Of a stretch of DNA of 64,000 nt, positions 34,666-46,100 are shown in pieces (the first letter of the stretch is position 1; every line of letters begins with the position of its first letter). The translations under genes and the position numbers were made by a program. Source of the stretch: Trichoderma breve (lineage: Eukaryota; Ascomycota; Sordariomycetes; Hypocreales; Hypocreaceae); assembly GCF_028502605.1 (NCBI RefSeq), contig NC_079233.1:3968001-4032000 (forward strand), in the 5' to 3' direction. The notes beneath the pieces were generated by a model. That model saw nothing but the letters and a program-made list of their open reading frames with translations. It had not been told where the DNA came from and did not search any database.

Positions 34666-36757
34666 TTACTCATCGGCCACATCCACATTCTCTTTGCTCT
34701 CCGGCGCAGCTGGGGAAGGATCTGCCTTAATGGCCTGCAGCTGCTTCACCTTTCGGATATCAACCCAGCCCAAGCCCCAACCAAAGGCAAAGGTGGCGAC
34801 GCTGACTCCGATACCGAGATACATCACATGGCTAATTGCCGTGGTATAGCACTTGAGCGCAGCTGTGAGTCTATCGCCGGAAACAATGCTTCGGATGGTA
34901 GTGGCTCCGGTACTCAAAATTATATCTGGATTGACGCCGATCTCGTTGATGTGCTTTTTGAGCTCTTTGCGCAAGCCATTGGTGAAGATGGTGTTGGCAG
35001 CAACAAGGAAGACGGCACCTCCCATATTTTGACAAAAGATTATAATGGCCATGGCAATAGGGATCTGTGGAGGTGGGACAAGATTTTGAATAGCGATGTA
35101 AGGCTTTAGACAAAAAACAGTTAGCGAAAAGAAACTAGACATTCAGGGAAGGAAATTGAACAATAGGAACTCACAGCAGAGCTCATGGCACCGCTGCCAA
35201 CACCATAGAGGACCTGGTATCCAAGCCATTTTGAGGACCCAGTTGTAGGCTTTATCATAGACATGAGGCCATAACCAATGGCGGCGAAGGCACTCCCTCC
35301 CAAGTTCCAAGGGAGGTAATATCCAAAGATCTCAGCTGCGAAATATTAGCTTGACGGTTTCTTGAAGGACAATTGAAAAAGACAGAGAAAGGGCAAAACT
35401 AACTGAACATTCCAGAAAGCATAGTGAAAAGAACTAATCCCAGAGTCGTTGGCAGCAGGTGCACACCGCTCATGATGGGGGTATTGTCGAGCACAGTTTG
35501 GAAGTAAATAGCGAGATAGTATTCGGCCACCAAAATTGCACCGAGAAGGAAGAACAGGTTAGCTGCAGCAGACCAGACAATACGCTTCTTGATCATGGCA
35601 AATGGTAACATGGCGTTGTCGCCTTGGTAATATTCCCAGACGAGGAAGACGATAAATGTGACGCCCGCGCCGACCAAAAGGCCAATGACAACAGAGCTGT
35701 TCCATGGGTGCAAGGTGCCACCATATTGCAATCCAAGCAAAAACATGACCGCCGCGGGGCTGATGAGGAAAAAGCCTGGAAGATCCAGAGATTTGAAGGC
35801 CGTGCCGAGGACTTGTCTCGGGGGCAGCTTGTTAATCGTCTCGGGGATGTTAACAAAAAGCAGAAGAAGGGCCAGAGCACCGCCAATGGGAAGGTTGACG
35901 TAAAAGCCTATCGCAAATGTCAGCAATGCATGTTCAGGAGCTCACGCGAGCAAAACAGCCAAGTTACTTACACCATCGCCACGTAACATTTTGGGTAAAT
36001 GAGCCGCCAATGATGGGCCCCAGCGCAATACCAAGCTGTCCAATTCCCAAGTTGATGCCCAGGAACTGAGCTTGCTTCCTGGGAGGTAACACAGCCGAGA
36101 TGATGGTCAAGGCACCGTTTCCAATACCAGACGAACCGGCACCAGCAATTGCTCTGCCGACGATAAACATTGGCGACGAGACAGCCGCTCCACAAATAGC
36201 AGATCCAACTTCGAAGATGAAAAAGAATACGAGGAATGACCACTATATCCAAAGTTAGAAAATCTTGACTCTTTTTTGCCTCGTTTTGCCCATTGTAATG
36301 TCAATTCTTTTGTTTTCCTCCTTTTACTTCCAATTGCTTTTCTCCTTTGTCTTATTTTTCCTTCTCTTTCTTCATTCTTGTCATAATTTTTCCTTGACAG
36401 TCAAAATTTACCCACCTTGATGTTGAAGTGGCTGTAGATCTTGCCAGTGAGCGGCTGGAGAGCAGAGCTCCCAAGCTGATACGCGCCACCATACCAACCC
36501 ACATCAATCAAAGAATTGAATCGCTGCGTAATGGCGGGAGTCGCAGTGGACACAACGCACATGTCGAGGAAGACGAGAAAGTATGCAATCGTAACAGGCG
36601 CGAGGATAGACCACAAGACTGCGCCACTGGGATACTTGCTTTCGTCGTCCGCAACCTCGTTCCCGGAGGTGGTACCATCGGATCCGTACTTTTCGACATC
36701 GCCGTTATTCTCCGTTAGCACTTCGCCCGCTTCCACGGATTTTTTAGAGTCAGCCAT
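34666..36757 (-). CDS. MFS exporter, DHA2-like (14-TM) drug:H+ antiporter family
   Basis: Five exons (36757-36416, 36242-35972, 35907-35404, 35335-35175, 35103-34666; introns 173, 64, 68 and 71 bp) encode about 571 aa. A charged N-terminus precedes TM1 ([19 protein letters not shown]). The loop segment [15 protein letters not shown], the TM4 segment [15 protein letters not shown] and the TM5 signature [11 protein letters not shown] with [13 protein letters not shown] are typical of the 14-spanner family that exports fungal metabolites, such as aflatoxin AflT-type pumps. The position inside the cluster suggests self-protection or secretion of the polyketide through the plasma membrane. Confidence 0.9.
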
Positions 36758-37703
36758 GGTTCACTGTTGTGATTGGGGTTACAGTGATGGGACAGAATTG
36801 ACTCTCGCTCTGTTGACCCTGATGCCAAAACGTGGTCAATGGCTGTCGAAGAAAGACAATTAACTCAGCGTACTAGCTTAGTTGTACCATATATAACCAA
36901 AGGTGAGAAAAACACATTTGTCAACTTGAACCAGTACAAAGCAATTGAAGTCAGAAAAATGCCATTGTTCGCGCTGCATGGGGCGGAATCTCTCGACCGA
37001 GCAAATACGACTAACTGACAAACCGGTGTAAGTTCTGTAAGTCGGAACCGGAATGTGAAATCCGGTCCTTAGTCTCAAGGGAGATCGACAGGGTCCACCA
37101 CCAACCGGACTGACGGACTTTGACACCGGTTCGGCACTAACAGGGATTTGCTGCAAGGCACTTCCCAGCCAATTAGACAAGCTAGGACTGAAGTTGTGCT
37201 AAGACATTAATACTCCGATATTGATTACATTAATAATCCGGCACTGAGTTGATAGGAGCAAGTACGAGAAGGGCGAGGCTTTCTTACACACTGTTGGTGG
37301 TGTCCTCGATGGCCTAGAACCCTGATGGCCCGGCTGTTCATTGTTGAAAGCCGGATAGATGGATGGCTTACAAAACCAAATGCCGTGATGGATGGCTTAC
37401 AAACTGGACGCCGCGAGCGTCCGGTAACGAAACTCCGACCTGCATGCAGCTCTCTCAAGCCACTTATCATGTTATCAAGGACAGATTGTTGCCTGCTGAG
37501 TCATTCTAGCAGGGCTCAGGGGTGCAGTTCTTTACGTGTATTCAGGCAAGTCAGCTATCGTATCACTAGGCCGCAAAGTAGAAGGTAGAAGCAAGACAGT
37601 GAATGTATGGTATCTATCAAATGAAAATACTGTGTCATATCCAGCCCCGTATATGCGCCTCAGAGCTGTGTGTAAGCTTATGGTGTAGATATCGTTGATA
37701 TCG
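36758..37703. promoter_or_regulatory. Exporter promoter and 3' region of regulator 2
   Basis: About 950 bases. The half next to the exporter start carries five CCGG tetramers in 107 bases, listed separately. The half next to 37704 is the 3' region of regulator 2. No gene is seen. Confidence 0.55.
37023..37129. promoter_or_regulatory. Cluster of CCGG sites upstream of the exporter
   Basis: CCGG occurs at 37023, 37048, 37062, 37105 and 37126, mostly as AACCGG, ATCCGG or ACCGGT, about 270-370 bases upstream of the exporter ATG. Dense CCG/CGG triplets are what Zn2Cys6 dimers recognise, and two such regulators are encoded nearby. Binding is inferred only. Confidence 0.4.
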
Positions 37704-40128
37704 TTAATCTTTAAAGTCAACAAAGAATTGATCGAGCCATAACGTAGGACTCATCAGGTATCCCGCCTCTTGACCATATCCCAACGCATCTGAGTTTGCA
37801 TCCGTAACCGTAGCTGTAGTCGTAACCGCATCTACATCCGCTCTGGCTCCTGCACCATCTCTCTCTTCCACTGTTCTCCGTGCCTCTTCCTGTTGGGCCA
37901 GGAGTCCCCTATCGTGATAATCTGGCTTATATGATCGTAGTCCGCGGGCTAGTTGGGCGAACACGCCATCGGCTGACATTGGGTGCTCACCAGCTTCTGC
38001 AGCAGCCAGCTCTAGCTTATCCGCCATGCAGGATATCAGAACGGGCAGATTAACGAGGTCCCTTAGAGCGGCCGGATCCCAGCCCGGCTCCTGGTATGCG
38101 CTAAGTTGATGCAGGGTTGCCACACATCGTGCCAGCTGGGCCCACTGGATGAAGGAGACGCCAAGGAGTCCAGACGGCGAGAGAGTCAGAAAGGTCGATG
38201 TACATGACTTGATTGCGAGTGCCGACTGCCAATAGCAGGACAGACGCGTAGGCCCACATGTTGGTGGTGGTGGCCTCGCCGGTGGTCCACGAGTAGACGG
38301 CGGAGTGTGGATTGTGTCGATAATGCACATTTCTGTGTAGTATGTTTGAGCTAGGAGGACTGCTATTTCATTAGCAACTACTGCCTGATTGTATCTATTG
38401 CTGAGCTTATGCCTAGGTTGAGCTGGAAACTTACCAAAGTGCTGCTGGAATGCCTGAGGGACAGACGCCCGGACTTCTTGCAGCTGCCCCATGAGCCCCT
38501 TGATGCACAAGAGAGCTTGAGGTGAAAGCGTCTCCGGTGGAGGGTGGTCCGGCAGTTGGGCACGCTCCCGGACCTGAGCAGCCTTCATAGCCAGCAGCTG
38601 AAGACGGACCTGGATAGCCAGGGCAGCATCAGACACACCCTCTGCACCCACACTGCTGCTGCCGCTAGCGGTAATGGCAGCTAGACCCTCGTCCATCTGG
38701 GTCACCCAGCGTGGCGCATCAACCTGGGAGAAGTAGGCTGAGACGGCCGATCCAAGCACAAAGCAGCCTAGAATGGCTCGCTGCCGCTCGAGGTAGAGCC
38801 GAGCATTAGTCCACCCAGCACCTAGTACCGTTGCCGCTGTCATCGTAGTGGCCGCCGTGTTGTTGTACACATCGTCAAACCCACCTCTTGGTTCGAGTTG
38901 GCTTATTGTGTGCGTAATATCTGGTGCTGTTTGGTCCAGAGAACGCAACTCCCCGGCCAACGACGTAGCCACCGCCATGAGGCGAGACAGGCTGCGACGG
39001 CTGTGTAGGTGCTCCCAGCCCCATGCAATGTAGACAAGAAGTCCAAGAAGCAAGTCGACTGTTTGTTGCGGTTGCTGCTGTTTCTGGTGCGGCGACAGTT
39101 GTAGAAATGCCATTTCGCACAGCACACGTTTTAGCTCGAGGGAGCTTTCCCTCTTGTCCTCGGACGATGCCGAAGTCACGCAAACAATGGCGCGGAACAG
39201 AAAAGGCCGCTCTACCCGCAGCTGCTCAGCCGTTAGGTGGGTGGGCAAGTGAACAAAGGGGAAGTGATGCAGCATTCGCGATCGGAATGTGTCGAGAGAG
39301 ACTGATGCAGATGGCGGAGATACAGACGGCGACATGAATGCGTCCAACACCGTTGATGGTGGGGTAGCCAGAGAGATGCTGTTGGCATTGAACCCATTGG
39401 CATTGTCCGCTGCCCACCAAGGAGCGGCGACACCGGTGGCGCAAGTCTCGGTGTGCTCGTCTTCGTCGTTGAAAGAGTTGCGCGGGTCTTCCACAGTGTC
39501 GCTTCTTCTGGACCCCTCCGCGACCACGTCTTTGTAAGTCACGCTGGGAGGGGTTTGCATCAGCGTCGCCGGGTGGTGTTCAGCTGTCTCGACTTCGAGC
39601 ATTGGTTGCGACTGTGGCAATTGTTGCTGCTCTTGGTGCTGGTGTAGGTCTTGTTGCGGTGGTGAATTCTGCTGCTGTTGCTGCTGCTGTTGCTGCTGCG
39701 ACCATACGCTGACTCTGTCGCCGTGAATGTCGCTCATGTTTCCCATATTGCCCACGTTCCCGATACTGTTCATAATATCCACGTTGACGTTGCCCGCTTG
39801 GAGTAGCGACACCAGCTGGCCAAGTGTGCCCTCTAGTTTGGCGATGCGATCGTCGGGCGAGTTCTGCTTCTTATCGCTGCGCCGGCGTAACACGTCGGCT
39901 GGATGACATGGTCGCTTGAGACGGTGACACCTATTTATCATATCCGTTTGTGTCAACGAGTGCCAACAGATCCGGGTTTGCCAGCTCCCAAACCCAAGCC
40001 CAGAACAAAGCTCCGACTGACCTTTCGCATCCGCTGCCTTCGAGGCGAGGAATGCACTTGCATTTGGTCTTGAAGCAGCTCAAGCACGCTTGGCCATATG
40101 GCGCCGAGCGGCCAGCTGTTCTCACCAT
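37704..40128 (-). CDS. Zn2Cys6 transcription factor 2 of the cluster
   Basis: Three exons in the preferred model (40128-40022, 39930-38435, 38362-37704). The first intron (91 bp) splits the zinc cluster and must be removed to join GCER to CHRLKRPC. The resulting cluster is C-X2-C-X6-C-X8-C-X2-C-X6-C near residues 15-43. A helical segment (DRIAKLEGTLGQLVSLL) may dimerise. A poly-Gln tract (about 11 Q) and other low-complexity sequence precede the MHR-type region ending in WAQLARCVATLHQL. The second intron (38434-38363) is 72 bases, a multiple of three without stops, with a perfect GTAAGT donor, so protein forms of 753 or 777 aa are possible. It is probably a nuclear regulator of the cluster. 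Confidence 0.85.
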
Positions 40129-41052
40129 TGCGGTAATCTTTCCGACTCGGGATCGGAGTAATTATTGACGTCGATGCAATTCTTTTGCGCGATTGAGCTT
40201 GGATGTTAGGAAGCTGACATGTTCTTGTAGGATGTGGTAAGGCTGCTTGCTGTACGGTAATGGTCGGCGCACATCATCTCACACACGGGCCACACCTAAA
40301 CCTAAGGCACATGAAAAGAAGCGTTACCAGTCAATAAATTTACATTTAGCTAGTTAAAAATCTGTAAATCTTTAGTAGTATAGCTAATGAATAAGTAATT
40401 TAGAATACAAAATTCTCGAATTATGTCAAAGAAATACTATTTAATTATACATATTTTACACAATATTATGTTTGTTAATAATTATGTAGCAGTACGGTCA
40501 ATTTAAGATTATCTTTATACTTTTCACCATCAGACTTTAGTACATCTACCTAGGACTTAGCCCATAGCTTTAAAGTAGGACTATGATCAAACCTACCCTA
40601 GACTTGAGAAAGAAAAACATTTTTATCAGGAAGTCCCGATAGATTATAAACTGTCTGCGGCCGAATCCTGATTGTTGAATCCTACGTTTCCCTATATCCG
40701 TGATCCTTGGACCTGGCGGCATTTTGATTCCGGTGCACATTGTCTAGACACATGTAGAGCGCTGTCTTGCATCATTGGCAGGATTGTTTGGAAAATCAGC
40801 ATACCCAGGCAAATCTCACCACATCTTTACTCAGGTATATATGGATCGTCTAATGCCATGGAAGCGGACGGGCTCCGGGGTTATTACATCCGTGGATGTT
40901 GCTTATGGTCCTGGTTGCTGATAAATGCTGCAGCAGTGCCACTTAAATTGTCCGTGCACATGCACATGTACTTCAATTTTGCCATGCGGCATCAAGGATA
41001 ATTTGTAGCTTACTAGGTACTTGCCAAATAGGACAAAACGCATCCATGGATA
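40129..41052. other. Promoter of regulator 2 and 3' region of the monooxygenase
   Basis: About 920 bases, very AT-rich between 40320 and 40600. The plus-strand frame at 40672-41001 shows no domain. Nothing else is recognised. Confidence 0.6.
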
Positions 41053-42459
41053 TTAAGCTGCTGCAGCTCTTATCTCTGTTACTATCTTCTCAACATCATA
41101 GTCCCACACAGTTCGGGAAGCTCGCTCAAGCTTCAATTTGCTCCTCTCGGCGTCTCTCCCCGTTGGGCCATATCGCCACTGGTAAATCTCGCCCATTTCA
41201 CGAGAACTTCGCACAACCCATTGGCCACGATCTATCCTTGCTTGGCTGTAAGTTTGCAGTGCGTGCTCAATGATCTCTCTCTGGCTATGATCACCACCAT
41301 CAATACCACTGTTGTCACCGGCCTGCACCGTAGCTAAAGCTTCGCAGAGCACAAGAGCGTCTTCGACACCGATGCAGGCTCCGACGCCCTGGAACGGACT
41401 ACTGGCATGGGCAGCGTCGCCGGCAAGACAGACACGGCCACGTGCATATGTTGGTGCCGGGTTCTCATCCATGTCAAAAATCCCCCACTTGACCATGTTG
41501 TCAGGGAAGAGCTTGGTAAGTTCCACGAGATGCGGACCCCAGCCGACGACGACGCGCTCGAGCTCTTCTCGTGTGCCCGGAGCTGTCATTTTCTCGGGGT
41601 CAGGGAATTCTGAGGATTCGTGGGCAAAAAAGGCAACGTTTAGAAGTGTTCCATTCATGACCTGTTAAACATGTATTAGCCGAGCTGGTCTTGAAGCTGG
41701 GTATGAGGTTATTCAAAGGCACCGGCTTAAACTAACAGGGTAAGACATCATGTTGGCGTTAGGACCACAGTGCATACACGCTCTCCTTGCCTTGTCCTCA
41801 CCGAGAGCGGCAATACCGGCGTCGATGGGCACCATGGTGCGGTAGGCCACCGTGTGAGTGTAGCTCGGCCGAGTGGCTGGGTGATGAGCGCCGAGGAGCG
41901 TCTTTCGGGTGGTCGAATGGATGCCGTCGCATCCAAGCACGACGTCTGCCTCGGCGGTGCTTCCGTCTGCGAAATGCAAAACAACTTTGCCATTCGCGTC
42001 GCTGTCATCGTAGCTCACGAGCTGCTTCCCAAACCTGGCTACGCCATCAGGCAGTAAACTGACCATGCCCAGGAGAAATTGCGAGCGTACGCAACCCCAG
42101 AAGGCGAGCTTGTTTCCCGGCAGCTGGAAGAGGAGTGACTTCGACTCATCCTCGGCGTCCTGCTTTGTTTGTGGGTGGTAGGCGTTCCAGTAGGTTGTGC
42201 TTGAGTCGTTGGGGTCCGTCTTCTGACTGATGCGGCTCAGCACATCGAGGATGCCGGGATCCAAACGCTGCATGCACTCCCGGGCCACGCCGGTAAATGC
42301 AAAGCCAGCGCTAATCTCATGCCAGTTGGACGAGCGTTCGTAGATAGTTACCTTGATGCCTCGGCGGATCAGACCGAGCGCTGTCATGACACCGACGACG
42401 CCACCCCCTACAACGGCCACCTCTAGAGAGGGCACTGTGGTGCTGTTGTTATTCGCCAT
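41053..42459 (-). CDS. FAD-dependent monooxygenase, salicylate hydroxylase type
   Basis: Two exons (42459-41737, 41661-41053; intron 75 bp) encode about 443 aa. The N-terminal dinucleotide motif is VAVVGGGVVGVMTALGL, the DG motif is VVLGCDGIHSTTR, and the second FAD motif is RVCLAGDAAHASSPFQG. The size and motif set match the group A flavin monooxygenases that hydroxylate and dearomatise NR-PKS aldehydes (AzaH, AfoD, SorC, TropB). It is divergent from the NR-PKS with a 660-base shared promoter, the arrangement expected if it acts directly on that enzyme's product. ATG 42459 is used because the longer frame begins with TTG. The position hydroxylated cannot be read. Confidence 0.9.
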
Positions 42460-42723
42460 GGTGCTCAACCGTAATCTGGCAGCTTGCAAGATAGGAAAAT
42501 AGACCAATTAGACATGATAAATAATGAGTTGCGGCGCAATGTACTCGTAGATTTGCCACCATGGAGGGATACAAGTCGTATCATGTAAACAAATTCAAGT
42601 CCTAGAGCCATTATACAATAATAAAATTAACTAAACGGATATAATAGCCTAACCAAAAGGGGTGAGCTGAAGATAATCGGCGGAGTTTAGATCCTCCTTG
42701 CTCTTGGGTTGAGAGATCTCAGC

Positions 42724-42734
42724 CGGAGGCTCCG
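42724..42734. promoter_or_regulatory. CGG-N5-CCG inverted triplets
   Basis: CGGAGGCTCCG, an inverted CGG pair with five spacer bases, is the architecture bound by Zn2Cys6 homodimers. It lies in the shared promoter of the monooxygenase and NR-PKS. Which regulator binds it is unknown. Confidence 0.4.
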
Positions 42735-42965
42735 CGCGGACTTTCGGATAAAATATCTTGTTGCGATAACATTCGCACAAATGGAAAAAAAATCAGCACA
42801 AGGCAATGTATTACCTATCTCCGATAGTAATCTTACTGAATGAGTCTAAGGAAGATTATGTGTAAGACTTTCTGTATCATGATTTAGCGCTTCATATCTC
42901 GGGTTGCTATAGATATAGTTCTGCCGTGAATCAAATCGATCGAGGCACACCAACCAAGTTATCAA

Positions 42966-42974
42966 GTAACCGAG
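42966..42974 (+). promoter_or_regulatory. GTAACCGAG motif, NR-PKS promoter copy 1
   Basis: It lies 154 bases upstream of the NR-PKS ATG. With the base before it (AGTAACCGAG) it is identical over ten bases to the HR-PKS promoter copy. Confidence 0.4.
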
Positions 42975-43032
42975 TTTGCTGTTCAACAAGTAACCAAGTG
43001 TTCTGTTTAACAAGACACCAACTGTTCTATAG

Positions 43033-43041
43033 CTCGGTTAC
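43033..43041 (-). promoter_or_regulatory. GTAACCGAG motif, NR-PKS promoter copy 2 (inverted)
   Basis: CTCGGTTAC on the plus strand, 87 bases upstream of the NR-PKS ATG and facing copy 1. Confidence 0.4.
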
Positions 43042-43119
43042 CTTTTACTTTTACCTCATTCCCTTCACTTGTACTAGTTTAGTAGTCAAACGTACATACT
43101 TGCACACATTCTTACAACA

Positions 43120-46100
43120 ATGACTACTTCAACCATTGCATCTTCCGTGGCAGATGCGCCAAAAGCAACAACCTTTGTGTTCGGCGGTCACATTGGCACA
43201 CAAAGCAAAAAATCACTCGAAAAGCCCGTAAAGCAATTCCTCAGCGGCCCCAACGCAACATGGATACTAGAGGCCGTCAGTGGACTGCCGCACTACTGGG
43301 AGGCCCTGGTAGAAAAGATCCCGGAGATCGCCGGCGCAGTCTCAGGTGCTGAATTGCTCAAGGACTTCGATTCATGGCTGCGAAATGGTATTTCTGAGGG
43401 CGACTTGCTTGCGCCTGAGACAGAGCTGCCTAATATTCTCATTGGGCCGTTGATGGTGGCTATCCAGCTGGACCAGTACTGGCGGTATCTGGAATTTCGG
43501 TTGGACGATGCTTCTATCTCAGACCCCCAAGCAGAACTCGTTAAACAACAACAGCAGCAGCAACAAACTACTACCCGCCCTGTGGAAACGCTGGGTTTCT
43601 GCGCTGGCCTCATCAGCGCCGTGGCAGTGGCGAGCTCCCACGACAGGGCTGAGTTTGAAAAGTACGGCGCCGTAGCAGTGCGCATCGGCATGCTCATGGC
43701 AGCTCTGGTAGACGCCCGCGAATCTCGAGACGAAGCTAGAGGTATGGGCGGATCGGTGTCGTTTGGAACCGCATGGCGAAGCGGCACCAAGCAAGGCAAC
43801 GACATGACCAGCATCGTGTCATCGCTAACGCCAGACGCTTATGTATCGGTTCTCTTTGATGAGGCACGCGCTACAGTGTCAACTTCTGAACGTGTAGCTC
43901 CAACACTGGTGCGGAGACTTCGAGCTGCCGGCGTGACGGCGGTTCCACTCCCTTTCAAGGGCCACATGCACACGCCGGGAGTGGAGCGGAAGCGGCAGAC
44001 GGAGGCGCTGATCGAGCTGTGCCGGGTGGGACCGAACGGCGCCGGGCTTCAGTTCCCGGCGGCCGCCCAACTGGCACTTCCGACATTCAGCAACTCGGCG
44101 GACGGGTCTCATGTATCTCCTGACGAGACGGATCTCACCGGAATGCTGCTGCGGGCGATTTTGACGCAGCAGTTCAACTGGGCTGGGACGATGTCGAAGC
44201 TGCTGTCGGCGTCAGCAACGGCGCATAAGGAAGTATCTCTGGTGGCTTTTGGGCTGGACCAGTGCATTCCACCAACAATAACGCGCAAGTTTGGACCAAA
44301 GCAGGCGCACTACGAACAGCTGGAGAGCCACATCGAGAGTTGGAAGCTCCAGAAGATCTCGTCGTTGGCTTTGGCTACGGCGAAGACGGCGGCCCCACCT
44401 ACGGTCAACGGCCCCACCTTGACAGTCAAGGACGAGCCTCAAACATCCGTAGCACCAGGAAAATCTAACGAGGAAGTCATCGCCATTGTGGGCATGTCTA
44501 TTAAAGCCTCCGGGGCGGATGATCTGGAGGAGTTCGCAGCAATGCTCAAAACGGGCAAGTCGCAGCATGAGCTGATCACCGCAGAGCGGATGACGCCAGA
44601 TATGCTCTTCCGGGAGCCAGAGGAGGACCCGAAGAAGAAGAAGAGCTACTACGGCAACTTCTTACGGGACTCAGATGCTTTTGATCACAAATTCTTCAAG
44701 CGCAGCCCCAGGGAGAGCCAGGCAATGGATCCTCAGTGTCGCTTAGCGATGCAGGTAGCTTACCAGGCGGTCGAGCAGTCTGGCTACTTCACGGAGCCCA
44801 AATTGACGAGCAAAGAACAAGAACACGTCGGTGCCTACCTGGGCGTGTGCGGCGTAGATTACGAGCAGAACACAGCCTGCCACGCAGCGAGCGCATTCAC
44901 AGCTACAGGAGCTTTGAGAAGTTTCATCACTGGTCGGATCGCGCACTTCTTTGGCTGGACAGGTCCCGCAATGACATTCGACACGGCGTGTTCGTCGTCA
45001 ACAGTAGCTTTGCACACGGCCTGCCGCGACCTGCTGTCTGGCGAGGCGACTTCTGCATTAGTTGGAGGCGTTAATATTATGACGAGCATGCAATGGATGC
45101 AGAACCTCAGCGCCGGCAGCTTCCTGAGTCCGACGGGTCAATGCAAGCCGTTTGACGCTGACGCCGACGGTTACTGCCGTGGAGAGGGAGTCGCTTTCGT
45201 CTTTCTCAAGAAGCTGTCGGATGCCGAAGCCGCCGGCAACACGGTGCTGGGCACCATCCGGGCGACGGCGGTATACCAGAACCTCAATATCACGCCGCTG
45301 TTCGTGCCCAACGTGCCATCGCTATCGCAGTTGTTCAAGGATGTGATCCGCAAGGCCGGTGTCGATCCGTCCGAAATTTCCTTGGTTGAGGCCCACGGCA
45401 CCGGCACAGCAGTTGGTGACCCGGCCGAGTACGAGAGTGTCAAATTGGCGTTGGCTAGCCCGCATCGTAATGCTGTCGTGCCCATAGGCTCAGTTAAAGG
45501 CCATGTAGGCCACACGGAGGGTGCATCTGGAATGATTGCACTGGTGAAAGTGCTCATGATGATGCGCGACAACTTCATCCCGCCTCAGGCCAGTTTCACG
45601 CGCATGAATCCGCACACCCACGCCTCGCCGGCCGACATGATGGAGGTGGTGACCGAGTTGCGGCCGTGGACCGCCGAACGTAAGATTGCTCTGCTTAACA
45701 ATTACGGCGCCTGCGGTTCCAATGCCAGTGTTGTCATTGACTACTCGGCTCCTAAGGCTTTGAACAACCGCCTGCAAGCTCAGACGGCGACAGAGACTCG
45801 GCAGCCCTTCTGGATCCCCGGATTCGACGCCCGCAGTATCGCAGCCTACAGCAAGGCACTGTCTACATACCTTCGTGGCCGTACCGGAGACAAGAAAGTA
45901 AACCTGGCCGACGTGGCGTTTAACCTGGCCCGCCAGTCGAATCCCAGCTTGCCTCAAGGGTTGATTTTCAGCTGTCAGTCGTTAGAAGAGCTGCAAGGAA
46001 AGCTGGCTCAGGCCGCCGCGGCCACTAAAGAAACAGCCGCTGCCGCCGGCATCATAATCTCTAAGTCAGAGCGGCCGGTTGTGCTGTGCTTCGGTGGTCA

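Larger units (their letters stand above)
42460..43119. promoter_or_regulatory. Divergent promoter: FAD monooxygenase / NR-PKS
   Basis: 660 bases between divergent ATGs. It carries a CGG-N5-CCG element (42724-42734), one direct and one inverted GTAACCGAG, and an imperfect tandem series of AAGTAACC/CAAG units between 42947 and 43030. It is a good candidate for the main pathway switch. Confidence 0.65.

Noticed and set aside
38101..38328. Alternative minus-strand frame inside regulator 2
   Set aside because: The main frame carries the MHR-type segment (RLSCYWQSALAI, WAQLARC), so the alternative is a shadow.
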